Assembly (NCBI GenBank): GCA_012798935.1
Contig: JAAZMG010000209.1
Coordinates: 1 to 10,430, forward strand
Source of the DNA: Tissierellia bacterium
GTDB taxonomy: Bacteria; Bacillota; Clostridia; Tissierellales; Tepidimicrobiaceae
DNA length: 10,430 nucleotides
Reading direction: 5' to 3'
Shown here: positions 1 to 6,522 of the stretch, piece by piece
Numbering within the stretch: the stretch's first letter is position 1
How the letters are laid out: every line of letters begins with the position of its first letter
Notes under the pieces: model-generated
Databases searched by the model: none
Told to the model about the DNA's origin: nothing
The model's input: the letters and a program-made list of their open reading frames with translations, nothing else
Translations under genes and position numbers: made by a program

Positions 1-70
1 AGAAGTTAAGCCTTTCAGCGCCGATGGTACTTGGGTGGTAACGCCCTGGGAGAGTAGGACACTGCCAGAT
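1..70 (+). rRNA. rrf: 5S ribosomal RNA, 3' part
   Basis: This is the 3' portion of a 5S rRNA; the 5' part lies before the window. The conserved bacterial blocks can be read directly: GAAGTTAAGC near the start, the CAGCGCCGATGGTACT block, GGGTGGTAACGCCC, then GGGAGAGTAGGACACTGCCAG. A terminator follows within about 20 bases, so this is probably the last gene of an rRNA operon. The exact 3' end, around base 70, is estimated from the family's usual end. Confidence 0.95.
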
Positions 71-86
71 ACATAAAATATGAAAG

Positions 87-119
87 CTCTATTTCGTAGG
101 TCGAAGTAGGGTTTTTTTT
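87..119 (+). terminator. rRNA operon intrinsic terminator
   Basis: Ten-base arms at 87-96 and 102-111 pair completely (two of the ten pairs, plus possibly one more, are G-U) around a five-base loop. Eight T residues follow at 112-119. It closes the 5S rRNA transcript and separates it from the his promoter. Confidence 0.9.
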
Positions 120-154
120 ATTGTTTAAAATTAGTAATATTATGAAAATTACTG

Positions 155-183
155 TTGCAAAAATATTTTTATAATAGTATAAT
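155..183 (+). promoter_or_regulatory. Probable sigma-A promoter of the his operon
   Basis: A TTGCAA box (155-160) and a perfect TATAAT box (178-183) are separated by 17 bases, the ideal spacing. Transcription would begin near base 190, giving a 5' region of about 65 bases before the leader peptide and about 340 before hisZ. A second TATAAT at 170-175 lies only 9 bases from the -35 box and is unlikely to be used with it. The start site is inferred, not measured. Confidence 0.75.
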
Positions 184-255
184 AAAACTTAATACTTTAA
201 TAAATTAAATAACTATCAAAATAAACTAATCAAAAGATACAAGAGGAGAATAAAA

Positions 256-309
256 ATGATTGTATTCAATATATTAAAATCAAATATACAACTTCATCAT
301 CATAGGTAA
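256..309 (+). CDS. hisL: his operon leader peptide (17 aa, three consecutive His codons)
   Basis: A short frame reads MIVFNILKSNIQLHHHR and then TAA. It has its own ribosome binding site, AGAGGAG at 242-248, seven bases before the ATG. Codons 14-16 are CAT-CAT-CAT (295-303), placed just before the stop codon. Histidine is a rare residue, so three in a row in a 17-residue frame at the head of a his operon is the mark of a control peptide whose translation senses charged tRNA-His. The peptide itself is probably not functional as a protein. The His codons fall in the loop of a possible hairpin (280-291 pairing with 315-325), and the bases after the stop codon belong to the attenuator's switching segments. 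I know this arrangement from enterobacterial hisL; the present peptide was recognised from its codons and position, not from similarity. Confidence 0.85.
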   Translation: MIVFNILKSNIQLHHHR

Positions 310-471
310 AGGGTTTGTATTTTGAGCTAATTATAGTTCATAGGTACAATCCCTAATTGTGCTTGCCTAAAGGGCATCACCAATTATAAAACATCTATTA
401 AGATTGTTTTAGTTTTAGGGATTGTACCTATGATGACGGGATAAAAGATAAAAAGAGGAGTCATATAGGTA
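280..471 (+). promoter_or_regulatory. his transcription attenuator: alternative pairing segments A to E
   Basis: Five segments can pair in a chain with their neighbours. A (280-291) pairs with B (315-325): 11 bp with one bulge. B (310-322) pairs with C (342-354): 12 bp with one mismatch and two G-U. C (338-356) pairs with D (415-433): 19 bp, perfect, with a small extra hairpin at 354-386 inside. D (425-437) pairs with E (460-471): 12 bp with one bulged G. E also forms the 5' arm of the terminator. Predicted logic: a ribosome stalled on the His codons covers A, so B:C and D:E form and the terminator cannot. A ribosome reaching the stop codon at 307-309 covers B, so C:D forms and the terminator folds. 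Without translation, A:B, C:D and the terminator form. All pairings were found by eye; no folding energies were computed. Confidence 0.8.
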
Positions 472-493
472 TATCTATATGGCTCCTCTTTTT
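450..493 (+). terminator. his attenuator terminator (E:F hairpin)
   Basis: Arms at 450-467 and 476-493 pair over 18 positions with a single G-U and an 8-base loop; the GAGGAG/CTCCTC core is followed by TTTTT. It lies between the leader peptide and hisZ, so when it forms it ends transcription before the operon. Its upper 5' arm (460-467) is also used by the competing antiterminator pairing with 425-437. Confidence 0.88.
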
Positions 494-528
494 ATTATCC
501 ATATTATTAGAAAGGTAAGGTGAACAAA

Positions 529-1491
529 ATGAAATATTTTAGAATTGAAGATGAAATCAAATACCATAAGAAAAGATATAAGCTAAAAAGAGAAATTGAG
601 GATATGTTCCTTAACGAGGGTTATTCTCATATTGATCCACCATCCTTTGAAAGTTTGGATAATTTCATGCCTCTTTACAAAAAGATAAAAAAGGAATCTA
701 TGGTAAAGGTGCTAAATGGAGGCTCAGATGTATTAGTATTAAGACATGATAATACTACTAACATAATAAAAAATCTTATCCCTAGATGGGAAAAAGGAAT
801 GGAGCTTAAATTATTTTATAATTCTACAGTATTTAGAAATAGCCCTAATTCAAATATTAAAGGGATAAAACAGTTAGGGGTTGAACATTTGGGAGGTACG
901 GATTTAAAAGCTGATATAGAAGTAATATGCTTAGCATTAAATATTTTGAATAGATTTAGCCATGATTTTATATTGGAGATATCAAATAGTAAATATATTG
1001 ATGGACTTTTTGAATCTATGAATATAGATGAAGCTGAAAAAAGGCAACTAAAAGATCTTATTTATCGAAAAAACAGGTTTGAATTAGTAGATTATACAAA
1101 AAAATCAAATCTGCCAAAAGAGATTCTTGACTGTTTATTAAATATATTTGAACTTCAAGGGGATATTTTGGAAATTGTAGATAAGGCCCAGGATTATTAT
1201 ACAAATAAAGATATGGAAGAGGCACTACAAGAATTAGTAGTTTTAAGGAATTTTATTGAAGAAGAAGGATATTTAGAATATGTTTATTTTGATTTATCTA
1301 TGATTAAAGAATTAGGCTATTATGATGGTGTAATATTTAAAGGATATTATCCAAATTATTTTAAAGACATTATAAGTGGAGGAAGATATGATTCCTTTAC
1401 AGAATATTTTGGACAAAAAGTTCCAGCCATGGGGTTTTCATTGGATTTAGATGAATTGACTAAAATATGCTTTAGAAGGGGAGGTGAGTAA
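529..1491 (+). CDS. hisZ: ATP phosphoribosyltransferase regulatory subunit HisZ
   Basis: HisZ is a paralogue of the histidyl-tRNA synthetase catalytic domain. It does not charge tRNA but binds short HisG to make the active, histidine-inhibited first enzyme of the pathway. The class II fold is visible: motif 1 around residues 30-42 (GYSHIDPPSFE), motif 2 around 93-121 (LKLFYNSTVFRN...GVEHLG), the HisA-type loop at 262-271 (LGYYDGVIFK), the SGGRYD block at 283-288 and motif 3 at 299-310 (PAMGFSLDLDEL). Synthetase residues are changed: the motif 2 FRxERP becomes FRNSP, and the Arg before the LDYY loop is Lys, as expected for a non-synthetase. The length (320 aa) lacks the anticodon-binding domain. 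I chose ATG 529 because AAGGTGA (517-523) lies five bases before it; an in-frame GTG at 520 would add MNK. It overlaps hisG by 8 bases, which supports the pairing. Confidence 0.9.
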   Translation: MKYFRIEDEIKYHKKRYKLKREIEDMFLNEGYSHIDPPSFESLDNFMPLYKKIKKESMVKVLNGGSDVLVLRHDNTTNIIKNLIPRWEKGMELKLFYNSTVFRNSPNSNIKGIKQLGVEHLGGTDLKADIEVICLALNILNRFSHDFILEISNSKYIDGLFESMNIDEAEKRQLKDLIYRKNRFELVDYTKKSNLPKEILDCLLNIFELQGDILEIVDKAQDYYTNKDMEEALQELVVLRNFIEEEGYLEYVYFDLSMIKELGYYDGVIFKGYYPNYFKDIISGGRYDSFTEYFGQKVPAMGFSLDLDELTKICFRRGGE

Positions 1492-2119
1492 AATAGATTG
1501 TCTAAATATAGCTATTTCGAAGGGTAGAATTGGAAAAGATGCTTCTAAGATATTTAAGAGAATTGGGTTAGGGGATTCAATAGATATTGATTCTAGAAAA
1601 CTGATCTTTAAAGATAAACAAAATAAAATTAATTATGTATATGTAAAGCCTTTAGATGTAATAACCTATGTGCAAAATGGAGTTTCAGATCTTGGAGTAG
1701 TGGGAAAGGATATTATTTTGGAAAAAGATAACGATGTATATGAAATCTTGGACCTAGGATTTGGAAAATGTAAATTTGCCATAGCTGGCATGAAAGACCA
1801 AAAGATTTATTGTAAAGACGAGTTACTTAGGGTTGCAACAACGTACCCAAATATAGCTAAAAAATATTTTGATGAAAGAGAGCAGAAGATCCAATTAATT
1901 AAGCTAAATGGATCTGTGGAATTAGCACCATTAGTAGGTCTTTCAGATGTAATAGTAGATTTAGTGGAAACAGGTAATACATTAAGAGCCAACGGACTGG
2001 AAATAATGGAGGAAATGTTTGATATAAGTGCTAGGCTTATATGCAACAGAATAAGTTATAGATTTAAATATACTAGAATTGCCAAATTAGTCGAATCTTT
2101 AAAGGAGCTGGAAAATTAA
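1484..2119 (+). CDS. hisG: ATP phosphoribosyltransferase catalytic subunit, short form (HisG-S)
   Basis: Catalyses ATP + PRPP to phosphoribosyl-ATP + PPi, the committed and feedback-inhibited step. At 211 aa it lacks the C-terminal regulatory domain of long HisG, matching the presence of hisZ just upstream. Family blocks are all readable: ISKGRI (residues 11-16), LGVVGKDIILE (70-80), VATTYPNIAKKYF (117-129), and the PRPP-binding stretch LNGSVELAPLVGLSD followed by DLVETGNTLRAN (159-170). The GTG start at 1484 lies inside the strong ribosome binding sequence GGGGAGGTGA (1478-1487) and overlaps the end of hisZ; an ATA in the same frame at 1493 sits at the ideal distance from that sequence. I keep GTG as the conventional choice, but the exact start is uncertain by three codons. 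Confidence 0.92.
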   Translation: MSKIDCLNIAISKGRIGKDASKIFKRIGLGDSIDIDSRKLIFKDKQNKINYVYVKPLDVITYVQNGVSDLGVVGKDIILEKDNDVYEILDLGFGKCKFAIAGMKDQKIYCKDELLRVATTYPNIAKKYFDEREQKIQLIKLNGSVELAPLVGLSDVIVDLVETGNTLRANGLEIMEEMFDISARLICNRISYRFKYTRIAKLVESLKELEN

Positions 2120-2120
2120 T

Positions 2121-3407
2121 ATGATGAAAATTATAAGAACTTCAAAGGATAGAAGGTTTTTAAAAAAGCTTTTAAATAGGAATCAATTAGAATTTGATGA
2201 GGTGAATAAAAAAGTAAGTGATATTCTATCCTGTGTTAGGGCCAATAAAGATAAGGCTTTAAGAGAGTATACCAAAAAATTTGATGGAGTTTTATTGGAG
2301 GATTTTTTAGTATCTGAAGATGAAATAAAGTTAGCTTTTAGTAATATAAGTATGCAATTAAAAGAAGATTTAATAAAAGCTAAGAAAAATATTGAAAAAT
2401 ATCATAAAAAGCAGTTGAAAAACTCTTATTTTATTCATGAAGAAGAGGATATTATACTAGGTCAAATTATAAGACCTATAGAAAAGGTGGGTATTTATGT
2501 ACCAGGTGGAAAAGCTGCTTATCCTTCTACGGTTTTGATGAATGTCCTACCTGCTAAAATAGCAGGAGTAAAGGAAATAATCATGATCACTCCCCCTAAT
2601 AGAGAAGGTAAAATAAAGGATTCTATTCTTGTAGCAGCTTCTATAGCTGGAGTAGATAAGATATATAAAGTAGGAGGGGCACAAGGCATAGGGGCTTTAG
2701 CTTTTGGAACGGAAAGCATACCAAAGGTAGATAAAATAACAGGCCCAGGTAATATCTATGTAGCCATGGCAAAAAAGCAACTTTCCGGTTATGTGGGAAT
2801 AGACATGATAGCAGGCCCTAGCGAGATTTTGATAATTGCAGATAGATGGGCTAATCCTAGATATATTGCAGCTGATTTGATTTCCCAAGCAGAACATGAT
2901 GAGATGGCAGCTTCTATATTGATAACATGCTGGGAGCCCCTTGTAGATAAGGTATTATCCCAAATAGAATTGCAAATTCAGCAACTTGAAAGAAAGGAAA
3001 CCATAAAGAAATCTTTAAATAATTATGGTGCTATTATAATAACAGATTCTATAGAGGAATCTATAGATATAGCCAATGAAATAGCACCAGAGCATTTAGA
3101 AATATTGACAGAGGATCCTTTTAATATATATAAAGATATTAAAAATGCAGGAGCTATTTTTCTAGGAGAATATTCACCGGAGCCAGTAGGAGACTACTTT
3201 GCTGGTCCTAATCATACTTTACCTACAAGCTCTACTTCTAGATTCTCATCTCCCTTGTCCGTAGATGATTTTATAAAGAAAACTTCACTAATATATTATA
3301 GTGAAAAAGCCTTGATGAAGTCAAAGGATTCTATTATGAGAATAGCACAAGAAGAAGGTTTAACTGGTCATGCTAATTCAGTAAAAATAAGATTTGATGA
3401 GGTGTAA
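2121..3407 (+). CDS. hisD: Histidinol dehydrogenase HisD
   Basis: Zinc- and NAD-dependent enzyme that oxidises L-histidinol to L-histidine in two steps, the end of the pathway. The full-length protein (428 aa) carries the family blocks: VGIYVPGGKAAYPSTVLMN (123-141), GGAQGIGALAFGT (185-197), KITGPGNIYVA (205-215) and AGPSEILIIAD (231-241). Zinc ligands in their expected contexts are Gln256 and His259 (SQAEHDE), Asp358 (PVGDYFAGPNHTLPT) and His417 (LTGHANSV). The catalytic pair Glu324-His325 lies in APEHLE. The gene begins one base after the hisG stop. ATG codons at 2121 and 2124 are both possible; AAGGAG at 2102-2106 is rather far upstream, so translational coupling to hisG is likely. Confidence 0.96.
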   Translation: MMKIIRTSKDRRFLKKLLNRNQLEFDEVNKKVSDILSCVRANKDKALREYTKKFDGVLLEDFLVSEDEIKLAFSNISMQLKEDLIKAKKNIEKYHKKQLKNSYFIHEEEDIILGQIIRPIEKVGIYVPGGKAAYPSTVLMNVLPAKIAGVKEIIMITPPNREGKIKDSILVAASIAGVDKIYKVGGAQGIGALAFGTESIPKVDKITGPGNIYVAMAKKQLSGYVGIDMIAGPSEILIIADRWANPRYIAADLISQAEHDEMAASILITCWEPLVDKVLSQIELQIQQLERKETIKKSLNNYGAIIITDSIEESIDIANEIAPEHLEILTEDPFNIYKDIKNAGAIFLGEYSPEPVGDYFAGPNHTLPTSSTSRFSSPLSVDDFIKKTSLIYYSEKALMKSKDSIMRIAQEEGLTGHANSVKIRFDEV

Positions 3408-3410
3408 TAT

Positions 3411-4463
3411 ATGGAATTGGTTAAAGAAAATATTAAAAAATTAAAGGAATATAAAACAAACAAAGTGTCCTATAGAATAAAGCTGGATGCTAATGAAGGA
3501 AAGAACTTACTTTTTCCAGATATCCAAAAAGAAGGAATCAGTTTTTTAGAAGGATTTAATATAAATCTATATCCTGATAATGATTCGTTTTTATTAAGAT
3601 CCGAAATAGGAAAATATTTAAATATAAACCCTAACAACATAATACCAGGAAATGGTTCTAGTGAAATGATAGAACTTGTTATGAAAACTTTCATCGATAA
3701 AGGTGATATTATTTTAAGTTTTGTTCCCACCTTTAGCATGTATTCCATATTTAGCCAGATTTATTCTGGTAGATTTATAGGAATTAAAAGCAATGAAGAT
3801 TTTTCTACGAATATGGATACATTGATTAAAAAGGCTAAAGAAGTAAATCCTAAAGTTATATTTTTATGTAATCCAAATAATCCTACAGGCTATTTGACTA
3901 ATAAAGATGAAATTAAGAGACTTTTAGATAATACGGATTCTATTATAGTAGTTGATGAAGCCTATATGGAATTTGCAGAAGGTTCTATGGTAGATGAGGT
4001 TTTAAAATATAAAAATTTGATAGTATTGAGGACATTATCCAAGGCATTAGGGCTTGCTTCTATAAGATTAGGCTATATGGTGTCCAACCAAGACATAATT
4101 GATATTATAAATAAAGTAAAATCTCCTTATAATTTAAATGCTATAAGTCAATATATAGGTATAAAAGCTTTGAAAAATAGAGAAAAGATATTGGCGTATA
4201 TAGAGGAGGTAAAAAAAGAAAGAAGTTATCTATATGATAATTTAACTAAATTTCCAATAAAACCTTATGAATCCAATGGTAATTTTATATTCTTTAAATC
4301 CAACGTGACTGGGCTTGCTAAAAAGCTAGAGAAAGAAGGAATACTGATAAGAAGTTTTTCTGGAGATTTAGAAGGTTACTATAGGGTTACTGTAGGAAGT
4401 AGATGGGAAAATGAACAATTTATAAAATCGTTAAAGGAGATATTTAAAAATGAGGAAAGCTAA
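3411..4463 (+). CDS. hisC: Histidinol-phosphate aminotransferase HisC
   Basis: PLP enzyme of fold type I that transfers an amino group from glutamate to imidazole-acetol phosphate, giving L-histidinol phosphate. Visible features are LYPDND (53-58), GNGSSEMIELV (80-90), the CNPNNPTG block (153-160), VDEAYMEF (181-188, with the PLP-ring Asp182 and Tyr185) and TLSKALGLASIRLGY (208-222), where Lys211 should form the Schiff base and Arg219 bind the PLP phosphate. A C-terminal YRVTVGS segment carries the substrate-carboxylate Arg. Its 350 aa is normal for the family. GAGGTG at 3399-3404 overlaps the end of hisD, six bases before the ATG. Some clostridial HisC enzymes also accept aromatic substrates; position in the operon argues for the histidine role. 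Confidence 0.94.
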   Translation: MELVKENIKKLKEYKTNKVSYRIKLDANEGKNLLFPDIQKEGISFLEGFNINLYPDNDSFLLRSEIGKYLNINPNNIIPGNGSSEMIELVMKTFIDKGDIILSFVPTFSMYSIFSQIYSGRFIGIKSNEDFSTNMDTLIKKAKEVNPKVIFLCNPNNPTGYLTNKDEIKRLLDNTDSIIVVDEAYMEFAEGSMVDEVLKYKNLIVLRTLSKALGLASIRLGYMVSNQDIIDIINKVKSPYNLNAISQYIGIKALKNREKILAYIEEVKKERSYLYDNLTKFPIKPYESNGNFIFFKSNVTGLAKKLEKEGILIRSFSGDLEGYYRVTVGSRWENEQFIKSLKEIFKNEES

Positions 4464-5028
4464 AATAGAAAGAAAAACCAATGAAACAGATATTTTAGTA
4501 GAACTAAATATAGATGGAACAGGTCAAAACCATATAAGTACAGGTATAGGATTTTTTGATCATATGCTTAATTTAATAGCTTTTCATGGCTGTTTTGATT
4601 TAAAGGTAATTTGCCAAGGGGATTTATATATAGATGACCATCATTCCGTAGAGGACATAGGTATAGCCCTTGGACAGGCATTTTATGAAGCTTTAGGTGA
4701 TGGGAAGGGTATTAAGCGATATTCAAGTTTCCATATACCTATGGATGAAGCTTTATGCCTTACAACTGTAGATATAAGTGGGCGGCCTTATTTAATATTT
4801 AATGTTGAATTTGAGGTAGAAAGATTAGGCAATATGAGCACTCAAAATTTTAAGGAGTTTTTTAGAGCTTTTGCTTATAATGCAGGTATTACACTCCATA
4901 TAAACTTATTATATGGGGAAAATGATCATCATAAGATAGAGGCAGTATTTAAGGCTTTTTCAAGGACTTTAAAGGAAGCTTCAAAGATAGTATCGGAGGA
5001 GATACCATCCTCTAAAGGGATCTTATAA
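4450..5028 (+). CDS. hisB: Imidazoleglycerol-phosphate dehydratase HisB (monofunctional)
   Basis: Dehydrates imidazole glycerol phosphate to imidazole-acetol phosphate, a metal-dependent reaction in a 24-mer. The 192-aa length is that of the stand-alone dehydratase; there is no N-terminal phosphatase domain of the enterobacterial fusion. Signatures are GIGFFDHML (32-40), the metal-binding DDHHSVED (62-69), PMDEA (97-101), STQNFKEFF (130-138), the second metal motif GENDHHKIEAVFKA (156-169) and the usual C-terminal PSSKGIL. The start overlaps hisC by 14 bases, with AAGGAG at 4434-4439. In related operons hisH normally follows; here hisA follows directly after 21 bases. Confidence 0.96.
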   Translation: MRKAKIERKTNETDILVELNIDGTGQNHISTGIGFFDHMLNLIAFHGCFDLKVICQGDLYIDDHHSVEDIGIALGQAFYEALGDGKGIKRYSSFHIPMDEALCLTTVDISGRPYLIFNVEFEVERLGNMSTQNFKEFFRAFAYNAGITLHINLLYGENDHHKIEAVFKAFSRTLKEASKIVSEEIPSSKGIL

Positions 5029-5049
5029 CTTAATAAGGGAGATGATAGT

Positions 5050-5766
5050 ATGATAATTTTACCTGCAATAGATATTAAAGACAATAAATGTGTAAGACTT
5101 TCTCAAGGGGATTTTAATAAGATGAAAATATATTCTCTAGATCCTCTTGAGATGGCGTTAAAATGGCAAAATGAAGGAGCTACCTATTTACATTTAGTGG
5201 ATTTAGATGGTTCTAAAGATGAAAATCTAGTAAACCAAAAATCCATAGAAGATATTATTAAAGGAGTAAATATACCAGTTCAAATAGGTGGAGGAATAAG
5301 AAGTGAAAGAAAAGTAAAAAGACTTTTAGAACTAGGAGCAAGTAGAGTGATTTTAGGAACTATTGCAGTTGAAAATATAGAACTTTTAGATAGACTAATA
5401 TCCATATACGGAAATGATAAAATTGTAGTGTCTATAGATGCTAAAAACGGTAAAGTTGCAACTAGGGGTTGGAGAGTTATAAGTGAAATTGATTCTTTGG
5501 TTTTATGTAAGAGGCTAGAGGAAATTGGGGTGAAAACCATAGTTTATACAGATATATCAAAGGATGGCATGTTAGAAGGCCCTAATTTTAGCATATATAA
5601 GAAATTAAAGAAAAAAACCAATCTTAATATTATTGCCTCTGGAGGAATATCCTTTATGGAAGATATTAGAATTCTTAAAGAGATGGATTTATATGGTGCA
5701 ATAATTGGAAAAGCATTCTATGATAATTTGCTGACATTTAAAGAGGTGATGAAATGTCTCAAGTAA
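5050..5766 (+). CDS. hisA: ProFAR isomerase HisA
   Basis: Isomerises ProFAR to PRFAR by an Amadori rearrangement on a (beta-alpha)8 barrel. Residues expected for the family are present: the catalytic Asp8 in LPAIDI, the first-half phosphate site QIGGGIRS (78-85), the second catalytic Asp130 in SIDAKNG, YTDISKDGMLEGPN (166-179) and the second phosphate site ASGGIS with GAIIGKAFY (196-201, 216-224). The normal length is 238 aa. AAGGGAG at 5035-5041 provides the ribosome binding site. The TrpF-like dual function of PriA is not suggested by anything seen. The 3' end overlaps hisF by 13 bases. Confidence 0.95.
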   Translation: MIILPAIDIKDNKCVRLSQGDFNKMKIYSLDPLEMALKWQNEGATYLHLVDLDGSKDENLVNQKSIEDIIKGVNIPVQIGGGIRSERKVKRLLELGASRVILGTIAVENIELLDRLISIYGNDKIVVSIDAKNGKVATRGWRVISEIDSLVLCKRLEEIGVKTIVYTDISKDGMLEGPNFSIYKKLKKKTNLNIIASGGISFMEDIRILKEMDLYGAIIGKAFYDNLLTFKEVMKCLK

Positions 5767-6512
5767 GGATAATCCCATGTCTTGATATGGTAAGTGGGAG
5801 GGTAGTAAAAGGGAAAAAGTTTGAAAATATTGTTGATGTGAACAGTCCAGATGTTTTGGCTCAGTATTATTGTGAATCTGGAGCTGATGAGATTGTGTTT
5901 TATGATATAAATGCTTCTATTGAAGGGAGAAAAACAGATCTTGAATATATAACCAAAATAGCTTCCAAAACAAACATACCATTTTGTGTAGGTGGAGGGA
6001 TATCTTCTATTGAAGATATTGAAAGATGTATAAAGGCTGGAGCTGACAAAGTATCCATAAACTCTGCTGCTATAAAAAATCCAGATTTGATAAAAGAGGC
6101 AGCTACAAAATTTGGCAGTAAAAGCATAGTTTTAGCTATTGATGTAAAGAAAAACAAAGAAAGCTCTTGGAATGTATATCTAAAAGGCGGCAAAGAAGAT
6201 ACAGGTTTAGATGCAATAAAATGGACTAAAAAGATAATCCATTTAGGAGCAGGAGAAATAGTAGTAAATAGCATAGATGGGGATGGAACAAAAGAAGGAT
6301 ATGATATAGAGCTTTTAAAAAAGATAAAAAGCACTGTCAATGTACCTGTTATTGCATCAGGGGGAGCTGGTAGTTTTAAGGATTTTTATGATGCAATTAA
6401 GCTGGCAAAGGTTGATGGGGTTTTAGCAGCATCTGTATTTCATTTTGCTGAGATTAAAATTCATGATTTAAAAAGATATTTAAAAGACAGGGGAATTTCA
6501 GTAATATATTAG
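5754..6512 (+). CDS. hisF: Imidazole glycerol phosphate synthase cyclase subunit HisF
   Basis: Cyclase that joins ammonia to PRFAR, giving IGP and AICAR. The barrel's two catalytic aspartates are present (Asp11 in PCLDM, Asp130 in AIDV), as are both phosphate sites (VGGGISS 79-85, ASGGAG 201-206) and AASVFHF (225-231). The four residues known from Thermotoga HisF to form the ammonia gate are conserved: Arg5, Glu46, Lys99 and Glu168. Less usual are VKGKKFENIVDVNS in loop 1, where most relatives have VKGxNF..LRDxGD, and NSIDGDGT at 172-179, where most have TSxDRDGT. The glutaminase partner HisH, which normally supplies ammonia, is not encoded in this operon. AGAGGTGAT at 5742-5750 precedes the ATG, inside the end of hisA. 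Confidence 0.94.
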   Translation: MSQVRIIPCLDMVSGRVVKGKKFENIVDVNSPDVLAQYYCESGADEIVFYDINASIEGRKTDLEYITKIASKTNIPFCVGGGISSIEDIERCIKAGADKVSINSAAIKNPDLIKEAATKFGSKSIVLAIDVKKNKESSWNVYLKGGKEDTGLDAIKWTKKIIHLGAGEIVVNSIDGDGTKEGYDIELLKKIKSTVNVPVIASGGAGSFKDFYDAIKLAKVDGVLAASVFHFAEIKIHDLKRYLKDRGISVIY

Positions 6513-6522
6513 GAGGACTGTT

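Noticed and set aside
415..493. Two tandem independent terminators in the leader (C:D hairpin as a terminator)
   Set aside because: The C:D stem (338-356/415-433) is followed by ACGGGATAAAAGA, not a T tract, so it acts as an antiterminator-blocking stem and not as a terminator.
300..495. T-box riboswitch responding to tRNA-His
   Set aside because: No AGGGTGGNACCGCG-like T-box sequence or recognisable stem I with specifier loop is present; AGGGCATCACC at 371-381 is only a superficial match. The translated His codons and the alternative pairings explain the leader better.
520..528. GTG 520 as the hisZ start
   Set aside because: It would place AAAGG only four bases upstream, whereas ATG 529 has AAGGTGA at a good five-base spacing; the three extra residues are not needed for the fold. 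Both remain possible.
5900..6340. 146-aa open frame on the minus strand inside hisF
   Set aside because: It has no family motifs, and hisF on the + strand is conserved over the whole stretch. It is a shadow of the real gene, as are the other minus-strand frames at 1807-2046, 2519-2897, 3470-3748, 5280-5540 and 7380-7691.
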